From positions 992,001-1,056,000 of the forward strand of contig NZ_JBHSWJ010000002.1 of the NCBI RefSeq assembly GCF_042661605.1: a stretch of DNA of 64,000 bases, read 5' to 3'. The DNA comes from Branchiibius cervicis (GTDB taxonomy: Bacteria; Actinomycetota; Actinomycetes; Actinomycetales; Dermatophilaceae). The position numbers were made by a program, and so were the translations under genes. Below, piece after piece: positions 30,074 through 39,038 of this stretch (positions within the stretch are counted from its first letter, which is position 1; every line of letters starts with the position of its first letter). The notes beneath the pieces are model-generated. The model was not told the origin of the DNA. It did no database searches and was given only the letters and a program-made list of their open reading frames with translations.

Positions 30074-30286
30074 TCACTTGGCGCCGTCGACCTTGTCCAC
30101 CTGCTCCTTGGCGAAGGACTGCGCCTGGTCGACCTTGTCGGCGTACTTGCCGCCGGTCTTCTCGTCGACGAAGTCGCCCGCCTTGTTGATGGCGCCCTCG
30201 GCGTCGTCCTTGTGCTCGTGGATGAACTCTTCGACCTTGTCCTTGGCCTCTTCGAGCTTTTCCTTCGCGTCGTCAAGCAATCCCAT
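30074..30286 (-). CDS. small charged helical protein, MT0933-antitoxin-like (Rv0909 family)
   Basis: The gene encodes 70 residues with GGAGAA six bases before the ATG. The sequence is almost entirely amphipathic and very rich in Asp, Glu and Lys (MGLLDDAKEKLEEAKDKVEEF), ending KVDQAQSFAKEQVDKVDGAK. It matches the MT0933-type antitoxin family PF14013, but no toxin gene is adjacent: a tRNA gene lies on one side and a phosphatase gene on the other. Solitary copies of this family are common in actinobacteria and may instead be abundant stress proteins, like CsbD. The toxin-antitoxin role is therefore not supported here. Confidence 0.8.
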   Translation of the reverse strand: MGLLDDAKEKLEEAKDKVEEFIHEHKDDAEGAINKAGDFVDEKTGGKYADKVDQAQSFAKEQVDKVDGAK

Positions 30287-30431
30287 GGTGTTCTCCTTCG
30301 TTGCTCTCCGCCCCGAACGGCGGTCTCGTTGCCTCCAGATGGAGTTGATTCAAGTCAACCCCACAAAGGGTGCGGGCGGAAGGTAATGCTCGAATGTGGT
30401 GAATTGAACGTGGGAAAGCCATGAACGGTGG

Positions 30432-30502
30432 AGCGGGTGACGAGAATCGAACTCGCGTAGCCAGTTTGGAAGACTGGGGCTCTACCATTGAGCTACACCC
30501 GC
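30432..30502 (-). tRNA. tRNA-Gly (anticodon TCC)
   Basis: A full cloverleaf on the minus strand: acceptor GCGGGTG/CACCCGC, D-arm GCTC/GAGC, anticodon loop CTTCCAA (TCC) on a CCAGT/ACTGG stem, and T-arm GCGAG/CTCGT. The CCA end is encoded (30429-30431 on the plus strand reads TGG), unlike the other two tRNAs here. Confidence 0.93.
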
Positions 30503-30619
30503 GTTGGCGGTCCTGCGGTGTTGTCCGGCCCCCGCGATGGAGCCCGGCCAACGGCTGGATCCGCCGAGCGGTTAGCCTACTGCCCGCAGGTCGTACCGCC
30601 CAAAACGGACGATCCGTTG

Positions 30620-30693
30620 CGGGGTATGGCGCAGCTTGGTAGCGCGTCCGCTTTGGGAGCGGAAGGCCGCCGGTTCGAATCCGGCTACCCCGA
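30620..30693 (+). tRNA. tRNA-Pro (anticodon TGG)
   Basis: A full cloverleaf: acceptor CGGGGTA/TACCCCG, D-arm GCGC/GCGC, anticodon stem TCCGC/GCGGA with loop TTTGGGA (anticodon TGG), and T-arm GCCGG-TTCGAAT-CCGGC. No CCA is encoded. It lies 104 bases upstream of tig, a common arrangement in actinobacteria. Confidence 0.95.
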
Positions 30694-30796
30694 CCGTTAG
30701 CATGGGCTCTTGGTGTGGCGGCATGTGAAGGCCGTCCGGATCGATGTCAGAGCAACCTCTGATGACCACCCCGAACTCAGCTTGGAGATCGCAGCA

Positions 30797-32200
30797 GTGA
30801 AGAGTGCCGTAGAACATGTCGGCCCCACCCGGGTCAAGCTCACCGTCGACGTACCGTTCGAGGAACTGAAGCCAAGTCTGGACGCGGCGTACGCGACGAT
30901 CGCCAGCCAGGTGCAGGTGCCCGGATTCCGGCAGGGCAAGGTTCCTGCGCGGATCATCGACCAGCGTGTCGGTCGCGGTGCGGTCGTGCAGGAGGCGGTC
31001 AACGAGGCGCTGCCGCAGTTCTACAGCGAGGCGGTCGACCAGCAGGAGATTCAGCCCATCGGTCAGCCGGAGGTCGACGTCACCGCGGTCCCGGCGGCTG
31101 ACGGGGACGACCTGAGCTTCACCGTCGAGGTCGACGTGGTTCCCGACTTCGAGCTGCCCGCCTTCGAGGAGGTGACGGTCGAGGTCGACCCCGTGTCGGT
31201 CACCGACGACGACGTCAACGCAGAGCTGGACGCGCTGCGCGAGCGCTTCGGCACCGTTGCCGCCGTCGACCGCGCCGCCCAGGACGGCGACACGGTCAAC
31301 ATCGGTCTGCGCGCCGAAATCGACGGCGAGGAGATCGACGATGTCGCGGCGGTCGACTACCTGATCGGTGCGGGCAACATGCTCGACGGTCTGGACGAGG
31401 CCGTCGTCGGTCTGTCGGCCGGGGAGACCAAGGACTTCACCTCCCCGCTGATCGGTGGCGAGCACGAGGGCGAGGATGCCGACATCACGGTCACCGTCAA
31501 CTCCGTCTCCGAGCGCACGCTGCCGGAGTTGGACGACGACTTCGCGACCACCGTCTCCGGTGACTACGAGAACCTCGAGGAACTGCGCTCGGCGATCACC
31601 GAGCAGGTCGAGCGCGGCAAGAAGATGGAGCAGGGGATCCAGGCTCGAGACAAGGTGCTCGATCACCTGCTGGAGACGCTGGACCTGCCGGTCCCGGACG
31701 CCCTGGTCGAGGCCGAGGTGCACTCCCACCTCGAGGGCGAGGAGCGCCTGGACGACGACGAGCACCGCGCCGAGGTCACCGAGTCCACCCGCAAGCAGTT
31801 GCAGACCCAGTTCGTCCTGGACCGGATCGCCCGGGACGAGAAGGTCGAGGTCGGCCAGCAGGACCTGATCGAGTTCATCATCGCCAGCGCCGGCCAGTAC
31901 GGTCTGGACCCCAACCAGTTCGCGCAGATGCTGGACCAGCAGGGCCAGATCCCGGCCATCATGGGCGAGGTCGGCCGCCGCAAGGCGTTGGCCGCGGTCC
32001 TGGAGAAGGTGACCATCAAGGACACCAACGGCGAGGTCGTCGACCTGAACGCACTGGACACCGAGCTCGAGGACGAACTGGACGACGAGGTCGAGGACGT
32101 CGAGCTGGACGAGGCTGACGCCGAGGACGCCGACGACATCGTCGCCGAGGAGATCGTCGCCGAGGCGGACGAGCAGGACGAGCCCACGCCGACTGCCTGA
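30797..32200 (+). CDS. tig: trigger factor
   Basis: The gene encodes 467 residues from the GTG at 30797 (VKSAVEHVGPTRVKLTV, the usual trigger-factor start). Residues 1-150 form the ribosome-binding domain with the signature GFRQGKVPARII near 45-56. Residues about 155-245 are the FKBP-type prolyl isomerase domain, and the rest is the helical chaperone arm. The last 50 residues are very acidic (runs of Asp and Glu), an actinobacterial extension. It binds nascent chains at the ribosome exit. The order tig-clpP1-clpP2-clpX is classical, but a strong terminator separates tig from clpP1. Confidence 0.96.
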   Translation: MKSAVEHVGPTRVKLTVDVPFEELKPSLDAAYATIASQVQVPGFRQGKVPARIIDQRVGRGAVVQEAVNEALPQFYSEAVDQQEIQPIGQPEVDVTAVPAADGDDLSFTVEVDVVPDFELPAFEEVTVEVDPVSVTDDDVNAELDALRERFGTVAAVDRAAQDGDTVNIGLRAEIDGEEIDDVAAVDYLIGAGNMLDGLDEAVVGLSAGETKDFTSPLIGGEHEGEDADITVTVNSVSERTLPELDDDFATTVSGDYENLEELRSAITEQVERGKKMEQGIQARDKVLDHLLETLDLPVPDALVEAEVHSHLEGEERLDDDEHRAEVTESTRKQLQTQFVLDRIARDEKVEVGQQDLIEFIIASAGQYGLDPNQFAQMLDQQGQIPAIMGEVGRRKALAAVLEKVTIKDTNGEVVDLNALDTELEDELDDEVEDVELDEADAEDADDIVAEEIVAEADEQDEPTPTA

Positions 32201-32214
32201 ACCGCTCCTCGCGC

Positions 32215-32253
32215 CCCGAGCCCGCCACCTGCCCCTCAGGTGGCGGGCTCGGG
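32215..32253. terminator. hairpin terminator after tig
   Basis: A perfect 17-bp GC-rich stem (32215-32231 with 32237-32253) with a five-base loop begins 15 bases after the tig stop. Confidence 0.82.
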
Positions 32254-32269
32254 TGTTGCCGGGGTGCTC

Positions 32270-32286
32270 TTGCGCTGCTGGCGAAC
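32270..32286. promoter_or_regulatory. possible ClgR site upstream of clpP1
   Basis: CGC-N5-GCG followed by AAC (core 32273-32283) resembles the ClgR operator WCGCYNANRGCGWWS with about two mismatches. ClgR activates clp genes in related actinobacteria. Downstream, TAGGGT at 32326-32331 could be a -10 element. No clgR gene is in the window. Confidence 0.3.
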
Positions 32287-32387
32287 ACCACCCGTAACCG
32301 GGACGAACGCGTCCGCGGCTGGCGTTAGGGTCCAATGAAAGCGCACCGAGAGCACCCGAGAAGGTGCCTTGATCGAAGAGGGATGAC

Positions 32388-33029
32388 GTGAGCAACGCCG
32401 TTAACCAGGCACACCTGCCGCAGCCCACTGCGGCCACCCAGCCGGCCGGAGGACTGGATGACCAGATCTACAACCGGCTGCTGAAGGAACGAATCATTTT
32501 TCTGGGCTCCGACGTCCGCGACGACAACGCGAACGCGATTTGCGCGCAGTTGCTACTGCTGGCCGCGGAGGACCCGGACAAGGACATCTGGCTGTACATC
32601 AACTCCCCGGGCGGTTCGATCTCCGCGGGAATGGCCATCTTCGACACCATGAACTGGATTCCCAACGACGTCGCGACGGTCGCGATGGGTATGGCCGCCA
32701 GCATGGGTCAGTTCCTGCTGTCCGCGGGCACCCCGGGCAAGCGGTACGCGACGCCGCACGCCCGCGTGATGATGCACCAGCCGTCCGGAGGCATCGGCGG
32801 TACGGCCTCGGACATCAAGATCCAGGCCGAGCAGTTGGTCTTCATCAAGCGGCAGATGGCCGAGCTGATCGCCGAGCACACCGGCCAGACCGTCGAGCAG
32901 ATCACCGCGGACTCCGAGCGGGACCGCTGGTTCTCCGCCGAGGAGGCCAAGGAGTACGGCTTCGTCGACCACGTCTTCGAGCGTTCGACCGACGCACCGG
33001 ACAGCAACGCGGGCGGGGTGGCGGAATGA
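32388..33029 (+). CDS. clpP1: ATP-dependent Clp protease proteolytic subunit 1
   Basis: The gene encodes 213 residues from a GTG at 32388. The catalytic triad is visible: serine in GMAASMGQFL near residue 105, histidine in MMHQPSGG near 130, and the following aspartate region SERDRWF. The oligomerisation handle and hydrophobic N-terminal loop (IFLGSDVRDDNANAI) are typical. Actinobacteria assemble ClpP1 and ClpP2 into a mixed 14-mer fed by ClpX or ClpC. The N-terminal 20 residues are a propeptide-like extension. clpP2 follows at once; its most upstream start would overlap this stop. Confidence 0.95.
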   Translation: MSNAVNQAHLPQPTAATQPAGGLDDQIYNRLLKERIIFLGSDVRDDNANAICAQLLLLAAEDPDKDIWLYINSPGGSISAGMAIFDTMNWIPNDVATVAMGMAASMGQFLLSAGTPGKRYATPHARVMMHQPSGGIGGTASDIKIQAEQLVFIKRQMAELIAEHTGQTVEQITADSERDRWFSAEEAKEYGFVDHVFERSTDAPDSNAGGVAE

Positions 33030-33085
33030 CCGGCCAGTTGCCCGACGCCTACGGTTCCGCCGTTCACCTGCCAGGAGGAGTCTCC

Positions 33086-33715
33086 ATGAACAACCTCAGC
33101 GCGCCGACCTCGCGCTACATCCTGCCCCAGTTCGAGGAGCGCACGTCCTACGGGATGAAGCGGTCCGACCCCTACAACAAGCTCTTCGAGGACCGCATCA
33201 TCTTCCTCGGGGTGCAGGTCGACGACGCGTCCGCGGACGACATCATCGCCCAGCTGATCGTGCTGGAGAGCCAGGACCCCGATCGGGACATCCTGATGTA
33301 CATCAACTCACCGGGCGGCTCGTTCACCGCGTTGACCGCGATCTACGACACGATGCAGTACATCCAGCCGGATGTGCAGACCTTCGTGATCGGTCAGGCA
33401 GCCTCGGCCGCTGCGATCTTGTTGGGCGCTGGCGCCAAGGGCAAGCGGTTCGCGCTGCCCAACGCCCGGATCCTGATCCACCAGCCGGCCATGGAAGGCA
33501 CCGGCGGTACCGCGACGGACCTGGAGATCACCGCCAACGAGATCTTCCGGATGCGTGAATGGCTGGAGAAGACCCTGGCCCACCACACCGGTCGCAGTGA
33601 GGAGGACGTCCGCAACGACATCGAGCGCGACAAGATCCTGACCGCCGAGCAGGCCGTGGAGTACGGCCTGATCGACCAGGTGTTGTCCAGCCGCAAGGCG
33701 TCTTTGCAGCCCTGA
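33086..33715 (+). CDS. clpP2: ATP-dependent Clp protease proteolytic subunit 2
   Basis: The gene encodes 209 residues. The ATG at 33086 is chosen because AGGAGGAG lies eight bases upstream; an in-frame ATG at 33026 overlapping the clpP1 stop would add 20 residues. The catalytic serine is in GQAASAAAILL, the histidine in LIHQPAMEGTGG, and the aspartate region is IERDKIL. The N-terminus has the substrate-gate segment RIIFLGVQVDD. It pairs with ClpP1 in a hetero-tetradecamer. clpX follows after 147 bases that hold no gene; a short GGCC-rich inverted repeat there may be a weak terminator. Confidence 0.95.
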   Translation: MNNLSAPTSRYILPQFEERTSYGMKRSDPYNKLFEDRIIFLGVQVDDASADDIIAQLIVLESQDPDRDILMYINSPGGSFTALTAIYDTMQYIQPDVQTFVIGQAASAAAILLGAGAKGKRFALPNARILIHQPAMEGTGGTATDLEITANEIFRMREWLEKTLAHHTGRSEEDVRNDIERDKILTAEQAVEYGLIDQVLSSRKASLQP

Positions 33716-33862
33716 TGGACCTCAGCCGGGTCGCCGGCCGGTTGCGCCCTGAGCAAACACGCTCGACGCGCTGGCCGGCCACCCGGTCACAATGGGGTCG
33801 GGATAGTTCAATGGGACGAACAACCGCAGCACGATGATCACAGCAGGGGAAGGAGCCCGCCC

Positions 33863-35140
33863 GTGGCACGCATAGGTGAAGGTGGCGACCTGCTGAAGTG
33901 CAACTTCTGCGGCAAGAGCCAAAAGCAGGTCAAGAAGCTCATCGCCGGCCCGGGGGTCTACATCTGCGACGAGTGCATCGAGCTGTGCAACGAGATCATC
34001 GAGGAGGAGTTGTCCGAGACCTCCGAGTTGGGCCTTGAGTACCTACCCAAGCCGAAGGAGATCTTCGACTTCCTCGAGCAGTACGTCGTGGGCCAGGAGA
34101 CCGCCAAACGTGCGCTCGCGGTCGCGGTCTACAACCACTACAAGCGGATCCGGGTCGCCGAGGAGATCGGCAAACACGGTGACGCCGTCGAGGTGGCCAA
34201 GTCCAACATCCTGCTGATCGGGCCGACCGGTTGCGGCAAGACCTATCTGGCGCAGACCCTGGCGCGGATGCTGAACGTGCCGTTCGCGATCGCCGACGCC
34301 ACCGCACTGACCGAGGCGGGGTACGTCGGTGAAGACGTCGAGAACATCCTGCTGAAGCTGATCCAGGCTGCGGACTTCGATGTGAAGAAGGCCGAGACCG
34401 GCATCATCTACATCGACGAGATCGACAAGGTCGCCCGCAAGAGCGAGAACCCCTCCATCACCCGGGACGTCTCCGGTGAGGGAGTCCAGCAGGCGCTGCT
34501 GAAGATCCTGGAAGGGACTTCCGCCTCGGTGCCGCCGCAGGGTGGCCGCAAACACCCGCACCAGGAGTTCATCCAGATCGACACCACGAACGTGCTGTTC
34601 ATCGTGGGTGGTGCGTTCGCCGGGCTGGAGACGATCATCAAGGACCGCATCGGCCGTCAGGGTCTGGGTTTCGGTGCGCAACTGCGCAGCAAGAAGAACG
34701 AGTTGGAGAGCTTCACCGACGTCCTGCCCGAGGACCTGGTCAAGTTCGGCCTGATCCCCGAATTCATCGGCCGGTTGCCGATGATCACCACCGTGGAGCC
34801 CCTGGACCGCGAGGCCCTGGTGTCGATCCTCACCGAGCCGCGCAACGCCCTGGTCAAGCAGTACCAGCGGATGTTCGAGATCGACGGCGTGGAGTTGGAG
34901 TTCACCGACGACGCGGTCGAGGCGATCGCCGACCAGGCGATGTTGCGCGGGACCGGCGCACGCGGCGTACGGGCGATCATGGAGGAAGTCCTCCTGCCGG
35001 TGATGTTCGACGTGCCCAGCGACGACGACATCGCCCGCGTCGTGGTGACCCGGGAAGTCGTCCTGGACAACGTGAACCCGACGATCGTGCGCAAACAGGC
35101 GCCGATCCGCAAGCGCGCACCCCGCAAGGAATCCGCCTGA
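33863..35140 (+). CDS. clpX: Clp protease ATP-binding unfoldase ClpX
   Basis: The gene encodes 425 residues from a GTG with AAGGAG upstream. The N-terminal zinc domain has two CxxC pairs (CNFCGKS and CDECIELC). The AAA+ core shows Walker A GPTGCGKT near residue 116, the pore loop GYVGED, Walker B IIYIDEIDK and the RKH loop GGRKHPHQEF; the sensor 2 arginine region is in GTGARGVRAIMEE. The protein recognises tagged substrates and threads them into ClpP1P2. It is full length and closes the tig-clp locus; the minus-strand operon converges on it 12 bases later. Confidence 0.97.
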   Translation: MARIGEGGDLLKCNFCGKSQKQVKKLIAGPGVYICDECIELCNEIIEEELSETSELGLEYLPKPKEIFDFLEQYVVGQETAKRALAVAVYNHYKRIRVAEEIGKHGDAVEVAKSNILLIGPTGCGKTYLAQTLARMLNVPFAIADATALTEAGYVGEDVENILLKLIQAADFDVKKAETGIIYIDEIDKVARKSENPSITRDVSGEGVQQALLKILEGTSASVPPQGGRKHPHQEFIQIDTTNVLFIVGGAFAGLETIIKDRIGRQGLGFGAQLRSKKNELESFTDVLPEDLVKFGLIPEFIGRLPMITTVEPLDREALVSILTEPRNALVKQYQRMFEIDGVELEFTDDAVEAIADQAMLRGTGARGVRAIMEEVLLPVMFDVPSDDDIARVVVTREVVLDNVNPTIVRKQAPIRKRAPRKESA

Positions 35141-35152
35141 CCGGCGGCCTAC

Positions 35153-35671
35153 TCAGTCGGCGCCGCGGACCGAGAACCACACGGCCGCACCGGCTATCGC
35201 CAGCAGAGCCAGCGCGGCCAGCCCCGGGGACCCCACGCTGATCCGGCCGGTAGCGGCCAGCACGAGCGCACCCAGCAGGCAACATCCTGCTGCCAGCCAC
35301 GCGGTACGGATGAGCCAGACCCGCACCAGTCCGGGCGGCAGCGCGGCGGCATGCGGGCCCGCCCCGGCCAGCACGCAGACCGACCAGATCAGCGCCAGCA
35401 GGGCTGCAGCCGGCAGCGCCCACCAGGTGGTCGGGGGCGTGTCGCTCACGATCCAGTCCAGGACGAGCGCGCCCGTGAAGAGGACGAGCCCGGCCGCCGA
35501 TCCGTCGACCAGCGCCCCGAGCCAGCCCAGCATGACCAACAGCGCACCCCAGAAGACCACATGCCCTGCTGCAGTAGCGCATCCGATGAAGGCCAGGGCA
35601 GCCGCCGCGGCCGACAGATAGGCAACGATCCGGGTGCGGTCCAGGACCGCCAGGCGGGGCCACCAGGTCAT
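35153..35671 (-). CDS. hydrophobic membrane protein of unknown function
   Basis: The gene encodes 172 residues. Its ATG overlaps the DUF58 stop (ATGA), so it is the last gene of the moxR-type operon. There are four or five membrane helices rich in Ala, Leu and Gly (for example LSAAAAALAFIGCATAAGHV near the start) separated by short loops. No enzymatic motif is visible. In comparable operons the downstream gene is often a transglutaminase-like or other DUF membrane protein; this one lacks the transglutaminase domain. The open frame continues upstream through the DUF58 gene in another phase, which is a shadow and not a fusion. Confidence 0.65.
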   Translation of the reverse strand: MTWWPRLAVLDRTRIVAYLSAAAAALAFIGCATAAGHVVFWGALLVMLGWLGALVDGSAAGLVLFTGALVLDWIVSDTPPTTWWALPAAALLALIWSVCVLAGAGPHAAALPPGLVRVWLIRTAWLAAGCCLLGALVLAATGRISVGSPGLAALALLAIAGAAVWFSVRGAD

Positions 35672-36906
35672 GCGCGCACCCGGAGCGGTGGCCGGCGCAC
35701 GAGCCGGCGCATCGGCAGTTCCAGACTTCCCGGACCGTCCCAGGCGGTGACTTGGGCACCGGCCTGGGTGAGCCGGTCGATCACGCGGCGCCGCTCGAGC
35801 AGCCGCAGCCGCATGGTCAGTTGGTCCACCGGCTCGGCGATACCGCCGGCGTCGGGGACGGTGTCCAGCACGATCACCGGGAGCCCGCGCTGGGCCAATC
35901 CCACCGCGACTGCTGGGGCGACCTGCGTGAGGACGGAGGAGACCACGAATACGGTGCAGCCGGCCTGGACCGGCAACCGCACCTGACGTGGCGGCTCGCT
36001 GGCCGCCGGTTCGCGGGCGGTGCTGAGCACATCGGCGATGCGATGGTAGTGACGCTGGCCGGCACCGTAGGGCAGGTACGCCGGGCGGCCGGCCCCGAGG
36101 ACCACCAGGGCGACCCGATCGCCGTGCCGGATGAAGAACTCGGCGACGGTGGCCGCTGCCTGCAGGCCGCGCTGCCAACTCTGCCCGCCGCCGGATCCGT
36201 CGACGACCACCAGGACGGCAGCGTCCTGCTCGGCGTAGTTGTCCCGGACGTGCAACTGCCCGGTGCGCGCCGTCCGCGGCCAGTGGATGGCGCGGAGCCG
36301 ATCGCCGGGCCGGTAGGCGCGCACGTCGGCGAACTCGGATCCGGAACCGCGCGACGTACTGCGATTGACGCCGACCAATCCGATCGGGTGGGGTAGCTGC
36401 AGCTGGCTGCCGATGGGGGAGGGGCGGGGTCGCACCCGGACCTCGGTGGCCGGGATCCGGATCGGCCCGACCCGGTAGGCGGCCCAGGGTGAGATGAGTT
36501 CGGTGACCGCGGCGCCGACGCTGGCCGCGCCTATCCTCTCGGCGGTCCACCGGCCCTCGAGCCGTGCCGCCGCGGTGTGCGTGTAGCCGCCGAGAATGTC
36601 CTGCTCCCAACGAATTCCGCTGATGGGCGCACACTGGGTCCACCATTGTTCGGCCTGGCCGAGATGCCGGCCGTGCAAGGACCAAACGCTCTGCTGCCCG
36701 GTGGCGGTCGTCGGCGAGGTTCCGGCGGGGTCGATCTCGGGAGTCACCGCGGGGCGGGTGACCAACGACCACAGCGCCACTCCGGCGGGCACGAAGGACA
36801 AGATGAGCAGGTCGGGGCGGCGCAACAGGACAGCCAGCGCCAATCCCGTGATGCCGGCGACGACGGCGCCGACCAGCCACGACGTGGGTCGCCAGTCTTG
36901 TGCCAC
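35668..36906 (-). CDS. DUF58-domain membrane protein
   Basis: The gene encodes 412 residues from a GTG at 36906, four bases after the moxR stop. Two membrane helices near the N-terminus (residues 10-50) are followed by a beta-rich region and then the DUF58 signature EFADVRAYRPGDRLRAIHWPRTAR near residues 190-215. After it comes a von Willebrand A-like fold with DGSGGG, a MIDAS-like DxSxS variant. DUF58 proteins are partnered with MoxR AAA ATPases and are thought to assist maturation or assembly of membrane or cell-wall complexes. The exact client is unknown. Confidence 0.85.
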   Translation of the reverse strand: MAQDWRPTSWLVGAVVAGITGLALAVLLRRPDLLILSFVPAGVALWSLVTRPAVTPEIDPAGTSPTTATGQQSVWSLHGRHLGQAEQWWTQCAPISGIRWEQDILGGYTHTAAARLEGRWTAERIGAASVGAAVTELISPWAAYRVGPIRIPATEVRVRPRPSPIGSQLQLPHPIGLVGVNRSTSRGSGSEFADVRAYRPGDRLRAIHWPRTARTGQLHVRDNYAEQDAAVLVVVDGSGGGQSWQRGLQAAATVAEFFIRHGDRVALVVLGAGRPAYLPYGAGQRHYHRIADVLSTAREPAASEPPRQVRLPVQAGCTVFVVSSVLTQVAPAVAVGLAQRGLPVIVLDTVPDAGGIAEPVDQLTMRLRLLERRRVIDRLTQAGAQVTAWDGPGSLELPMRRLVRRPPLRVRA

Positions 36907-36910
36907 GCGG

Positions 36911-37912
36911 TCAGTCCTCGTCGGAGGTGCCGCCGACCGCCCCGTGCGTGGGCGGGGTGGGCACGGTCGCGATGATGTCCCGGACGACGCTCGTGCCGTC
37001 CACCTGGGTCATCCACAACTCCGGTCGGACCGTGACCCGGTGGGCGAGGACCGGGATCGCGACGTGTTTGACGTCCTCCGGGGTCACGTAGTTGCGTCCA
37101 CGAAGTACGGCGAGTGCGCGCGCCAGCAGCAGGAGGCCGAGGGACCCGCGTGGTGAGGATCCGATGGCCAGCCGTTCGTCGCCGCGGGTCGCTCCGGCCA
37201 GGTCGACGCAATAGCTCATTACGGTTTGCTCGACCGGGAGGCTTTCGACGACCCGCTGCATGGCCGGCAATCCCTCGGCATCGATCACCGGGTCCAGGTC
37301 GACCTGCTCGCTGCGGCGGCCGACGCGGCGGGCCAGCACGTCGAACTCTTCGGCCGGGGTGGGGTAACCAAAGCTGACCCGGGTCAGGAACCGGTCGAGC
37401 TGGGCTTCGGGGAGAGGGTAGGTGCCTTCGTACTCAACGGGATTCGCGGTGGCGATGACGTGGAAGGGGCGGGGGAGCGGGAAGGTTTCGCCCTCGATGG
37501 TGACCTGTCCCTCCTGCATGGCTTCCAGGAGCGCCGCCTGGGTCTTCGGCGGGGTCCGGTTGATCTCGTCGGCCAGGAGCAGCCCGGTGAAGATCGGGCC
37601 CCGGCGGAACTCGAACTCACCGCTGCGCTGGTTGAACAGGAACGAGCCCGTGAGGTCTGCCGGCAGCAGGTCGGGGGTGAACTGGGCCCGGGTGAATTCC
37701 AGCCCCAGGGACTGCGCCAGGCTGCGGGCGGCAAGCGTCTTGCCCAGTCCCGGGTTGTCCTCGATGAGCACGTGCCCGCCGGCCAGGACGGTGGCCAGGA
37801 CCAGCTCCAGGGCGTTCCGTTTGCCGACGACGACCTGTTCGACCTGGTCCAGCACCCGCCCGGCGAGGGCCGCGGTGGTCGGAACGTCGTGCGCGATGAG
37901 TGGTGTGCTCAT
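36911..37912 (-). CDS. MoxR-family AAA+ ATPase
   Basis: The gene encodes 333 residues, the usual MoxR length. Walker A is EDNPGLGKTLAAR near residue 53, Walker B LLADEINRTPPKTQAALLEAM near 115, with sensor 1 in IATANPVEYEGTYPLPEAQLDRF and an arginine finger nearby. MoxR ATPases act as chaperones for metal insertion or complex assembly together with the DUF58/VWA partner encoded next. The start overlaps the upstream small membrane protein gene by four bases (ATGA). The unbroken chain of overlaps supports one transcript. Confidence 0.92.
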   Translation of the reverse strand: MSTPLIAHDVPTTAALAGRVLDQVEQVVVGKRNALELVLATVLAGGHVLIEDNPGLGKTLAARSLAQSLGLEFTRAQFTPDLLPADLTGSFLFNQRSGEFEFRRGPIFTGLLLADEINRTPPKTQAALLEAMQEGQVTIEGETFPLPRPFHVIATANPVEYEGTYPLPEAQLDRFLTRVSFGYPTPAEEFDVLARRVGRRSEQVDLDPVIDAEGLPAMQRVVESLPVEQTVMSYCVDLAGATRGDERLAIGSSPRGSLGLLLLARALAVLRGRNYVTPEDVKHVAIPVLAHRVTVRPELWMTQVDGTSVVRDIIATVPTPPTHGAVGGTSDED

Positions 37913-38334
37913 GTCTCCTCGATCAATGTCACGATGCGGGCCAGGGAGGCGGTGTCGATGCGGCGTACGTCGGGTACCGGCCGCCCCGGGGCAAGGTCAG
38001 CGAGCACGTGGGCTAGCTCCGCCGCTTCGGCGTCGGTGGCCGCACCGCTGGTCACCTGGGCGCACAACCGCCGTAGCCGCCGGGTCCGGGCATCGCCGGG
38101 TAGTGCCGCGGCTGCAGCGGGATCTTCTGCTGTCTCGATCGGCCATCGGTCCTCGATCCACGCCGGCCCGGCGTCCCGGATCATTCCCGCGATCGCCACC
38201 ACGGCGAGCGCGACGGCAAGGATCCCGGGCAACCAGGGGCCGAGGTAGAAGTAGGACATGACCAGCCACGCCACGGTGCCGACGAAGACGGTGGCAAGCC
38301 CGCGGCGTACCCAGCGCCGGGTCTGGGTGCTCAT
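37909..38334 (-). CDS. small membrane protein in the MoxR-DUF58 operon
   Basis: The gene encodes 141 residues. Two membrane helices (residues about 13-50: FVGTVAWLVMSYFYLGPWLP and onwards) precede a soluble helical C-terminus rich in Ala and Arg that ends ARIVTLIEET. I do not recognise a family. It overlaps the DUF4129 gene upstream and moxR downstream by four bases each, so it is translated with both and probably belongs to the same membrane complex. Confidence 0.65.
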   Translation of the reverse strand: MSTQTRRWVRRGLATVFVGTVAWLVMSYFYLGPWLPGILAVALAVVAIAGMIRDAGPAWIEDRWPIETAEDPAAAAALPGDARTRRLRRLCAQVTSGAATDAEAAELAHVLADLAPGRPVPDVRRIDTASLARIVTLIEET

Positions 38335-39019
38335 CGCGCCGGCACCCGGGTGTCCAGGTCACTGCGGATGCGTTCCAGGTAGCGCGCAGCCAGCTCACGG
38401 TCGGCCTCGCCGATCGGATCGGAGCCGAACCGGGCACGCCGGTAGAGCAACGAAAGCTGTTGCAGCGCTTCGGAATCCACGTCGAGGGAGTCCAGGAGGC
38501 GCAGCGTGAACTCGGACGAGGTGTCGCTGGCCAACGGGGGACACCACTGCGGGCAGCCGACTCCTCGACGGCCATCCAACAGGCGACGATGGCGTTGGCC
38601 GGGCGGCCCCCGAGCAGTCGGCGCTGAGCTTCGTTCACGCCGGCCAGGAGTTCCGGCACCGGCTCGGCGACCCGTGCCCGGGTCTCGGGTCGACGAGGAC
38701 GGCGATCCCACCACGCAAGCACGAGCCAACCGAGGCCGAAGATCATCACGAAGAGCAGGATCAGCGCCGCCAGAATGACCACGCCGGAGACGGCGTCGGG
38801 AACCAGGTCGCTGCCGGCGTGACGCCTCTCGGAGATGGTTTGGCTGCGGATGCTGTAGCTGGGTTGGTAGTGGAACAGGGCGAAGTCGCGATCCTTGCTG
38901 GGCGCATGGATCATCGCAGGTGACCCGACGACGACGGCCGCGATCGTGATCAGTGCCAGTGCCGCCCCTGCGGCGAGAACGACGCCGCGGCCCTGAGGTC
39001 GTTGAAGGCTGCGCGGCAC
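38331..39019 (-). CDS. DUF4129-type membrane protein, frameshifted
   Basis: About 229 residues. A membrane helix near the N-terminus, an external segment with YQPSYSI and a second helix near residues 85-110 (VVILAALILLFVMIFGLGWL) precede a cytoplasmic helical domain typical of DUF4129 (RPANAIVACWMAVEESAARSG ... LLDSLDVDSEALQQLSLLYRRARFG). The GGGGG run at 38536-38540 (CCCCC in the gene) has lost one base; repair reads GVPPLASDTSSEF. The GTG at 39019 is a tentative start: it lies 20 bases after cobQ and has no clear ribosome-binding site; a start at 39073 inside cobQ is possible. DUF4129 genes usually accompany moxR and DUF58. Confidence 0.72.
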
Positions 39020-39038
39020 AGGATGAGCGTAGTTCGCC

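Noticed and set aside
30074..30286. Toxin-antitoxin pair at the MT0933-like gene
   Set aside because: No second small gene is adjacent; the neighbours are a terminator with a phosphatase gene and a tRNA gene.
30572..32437. A long open frame antisense to tig, spanning a tRNA and the clpP1 start
   Set aside because: It crosses tRNA-Pro, a terminator and the start of a second gene, and mirrors the acidic codons of tig. It is not a gene.
33716..33862. Separate small gene between clpP2 and clpX
   Set aside because: No frame with a start, ribosome-binding site and coding-like composition was seen; only a GGCC-rich inverted repeat and the clpX ribosome-binding site.
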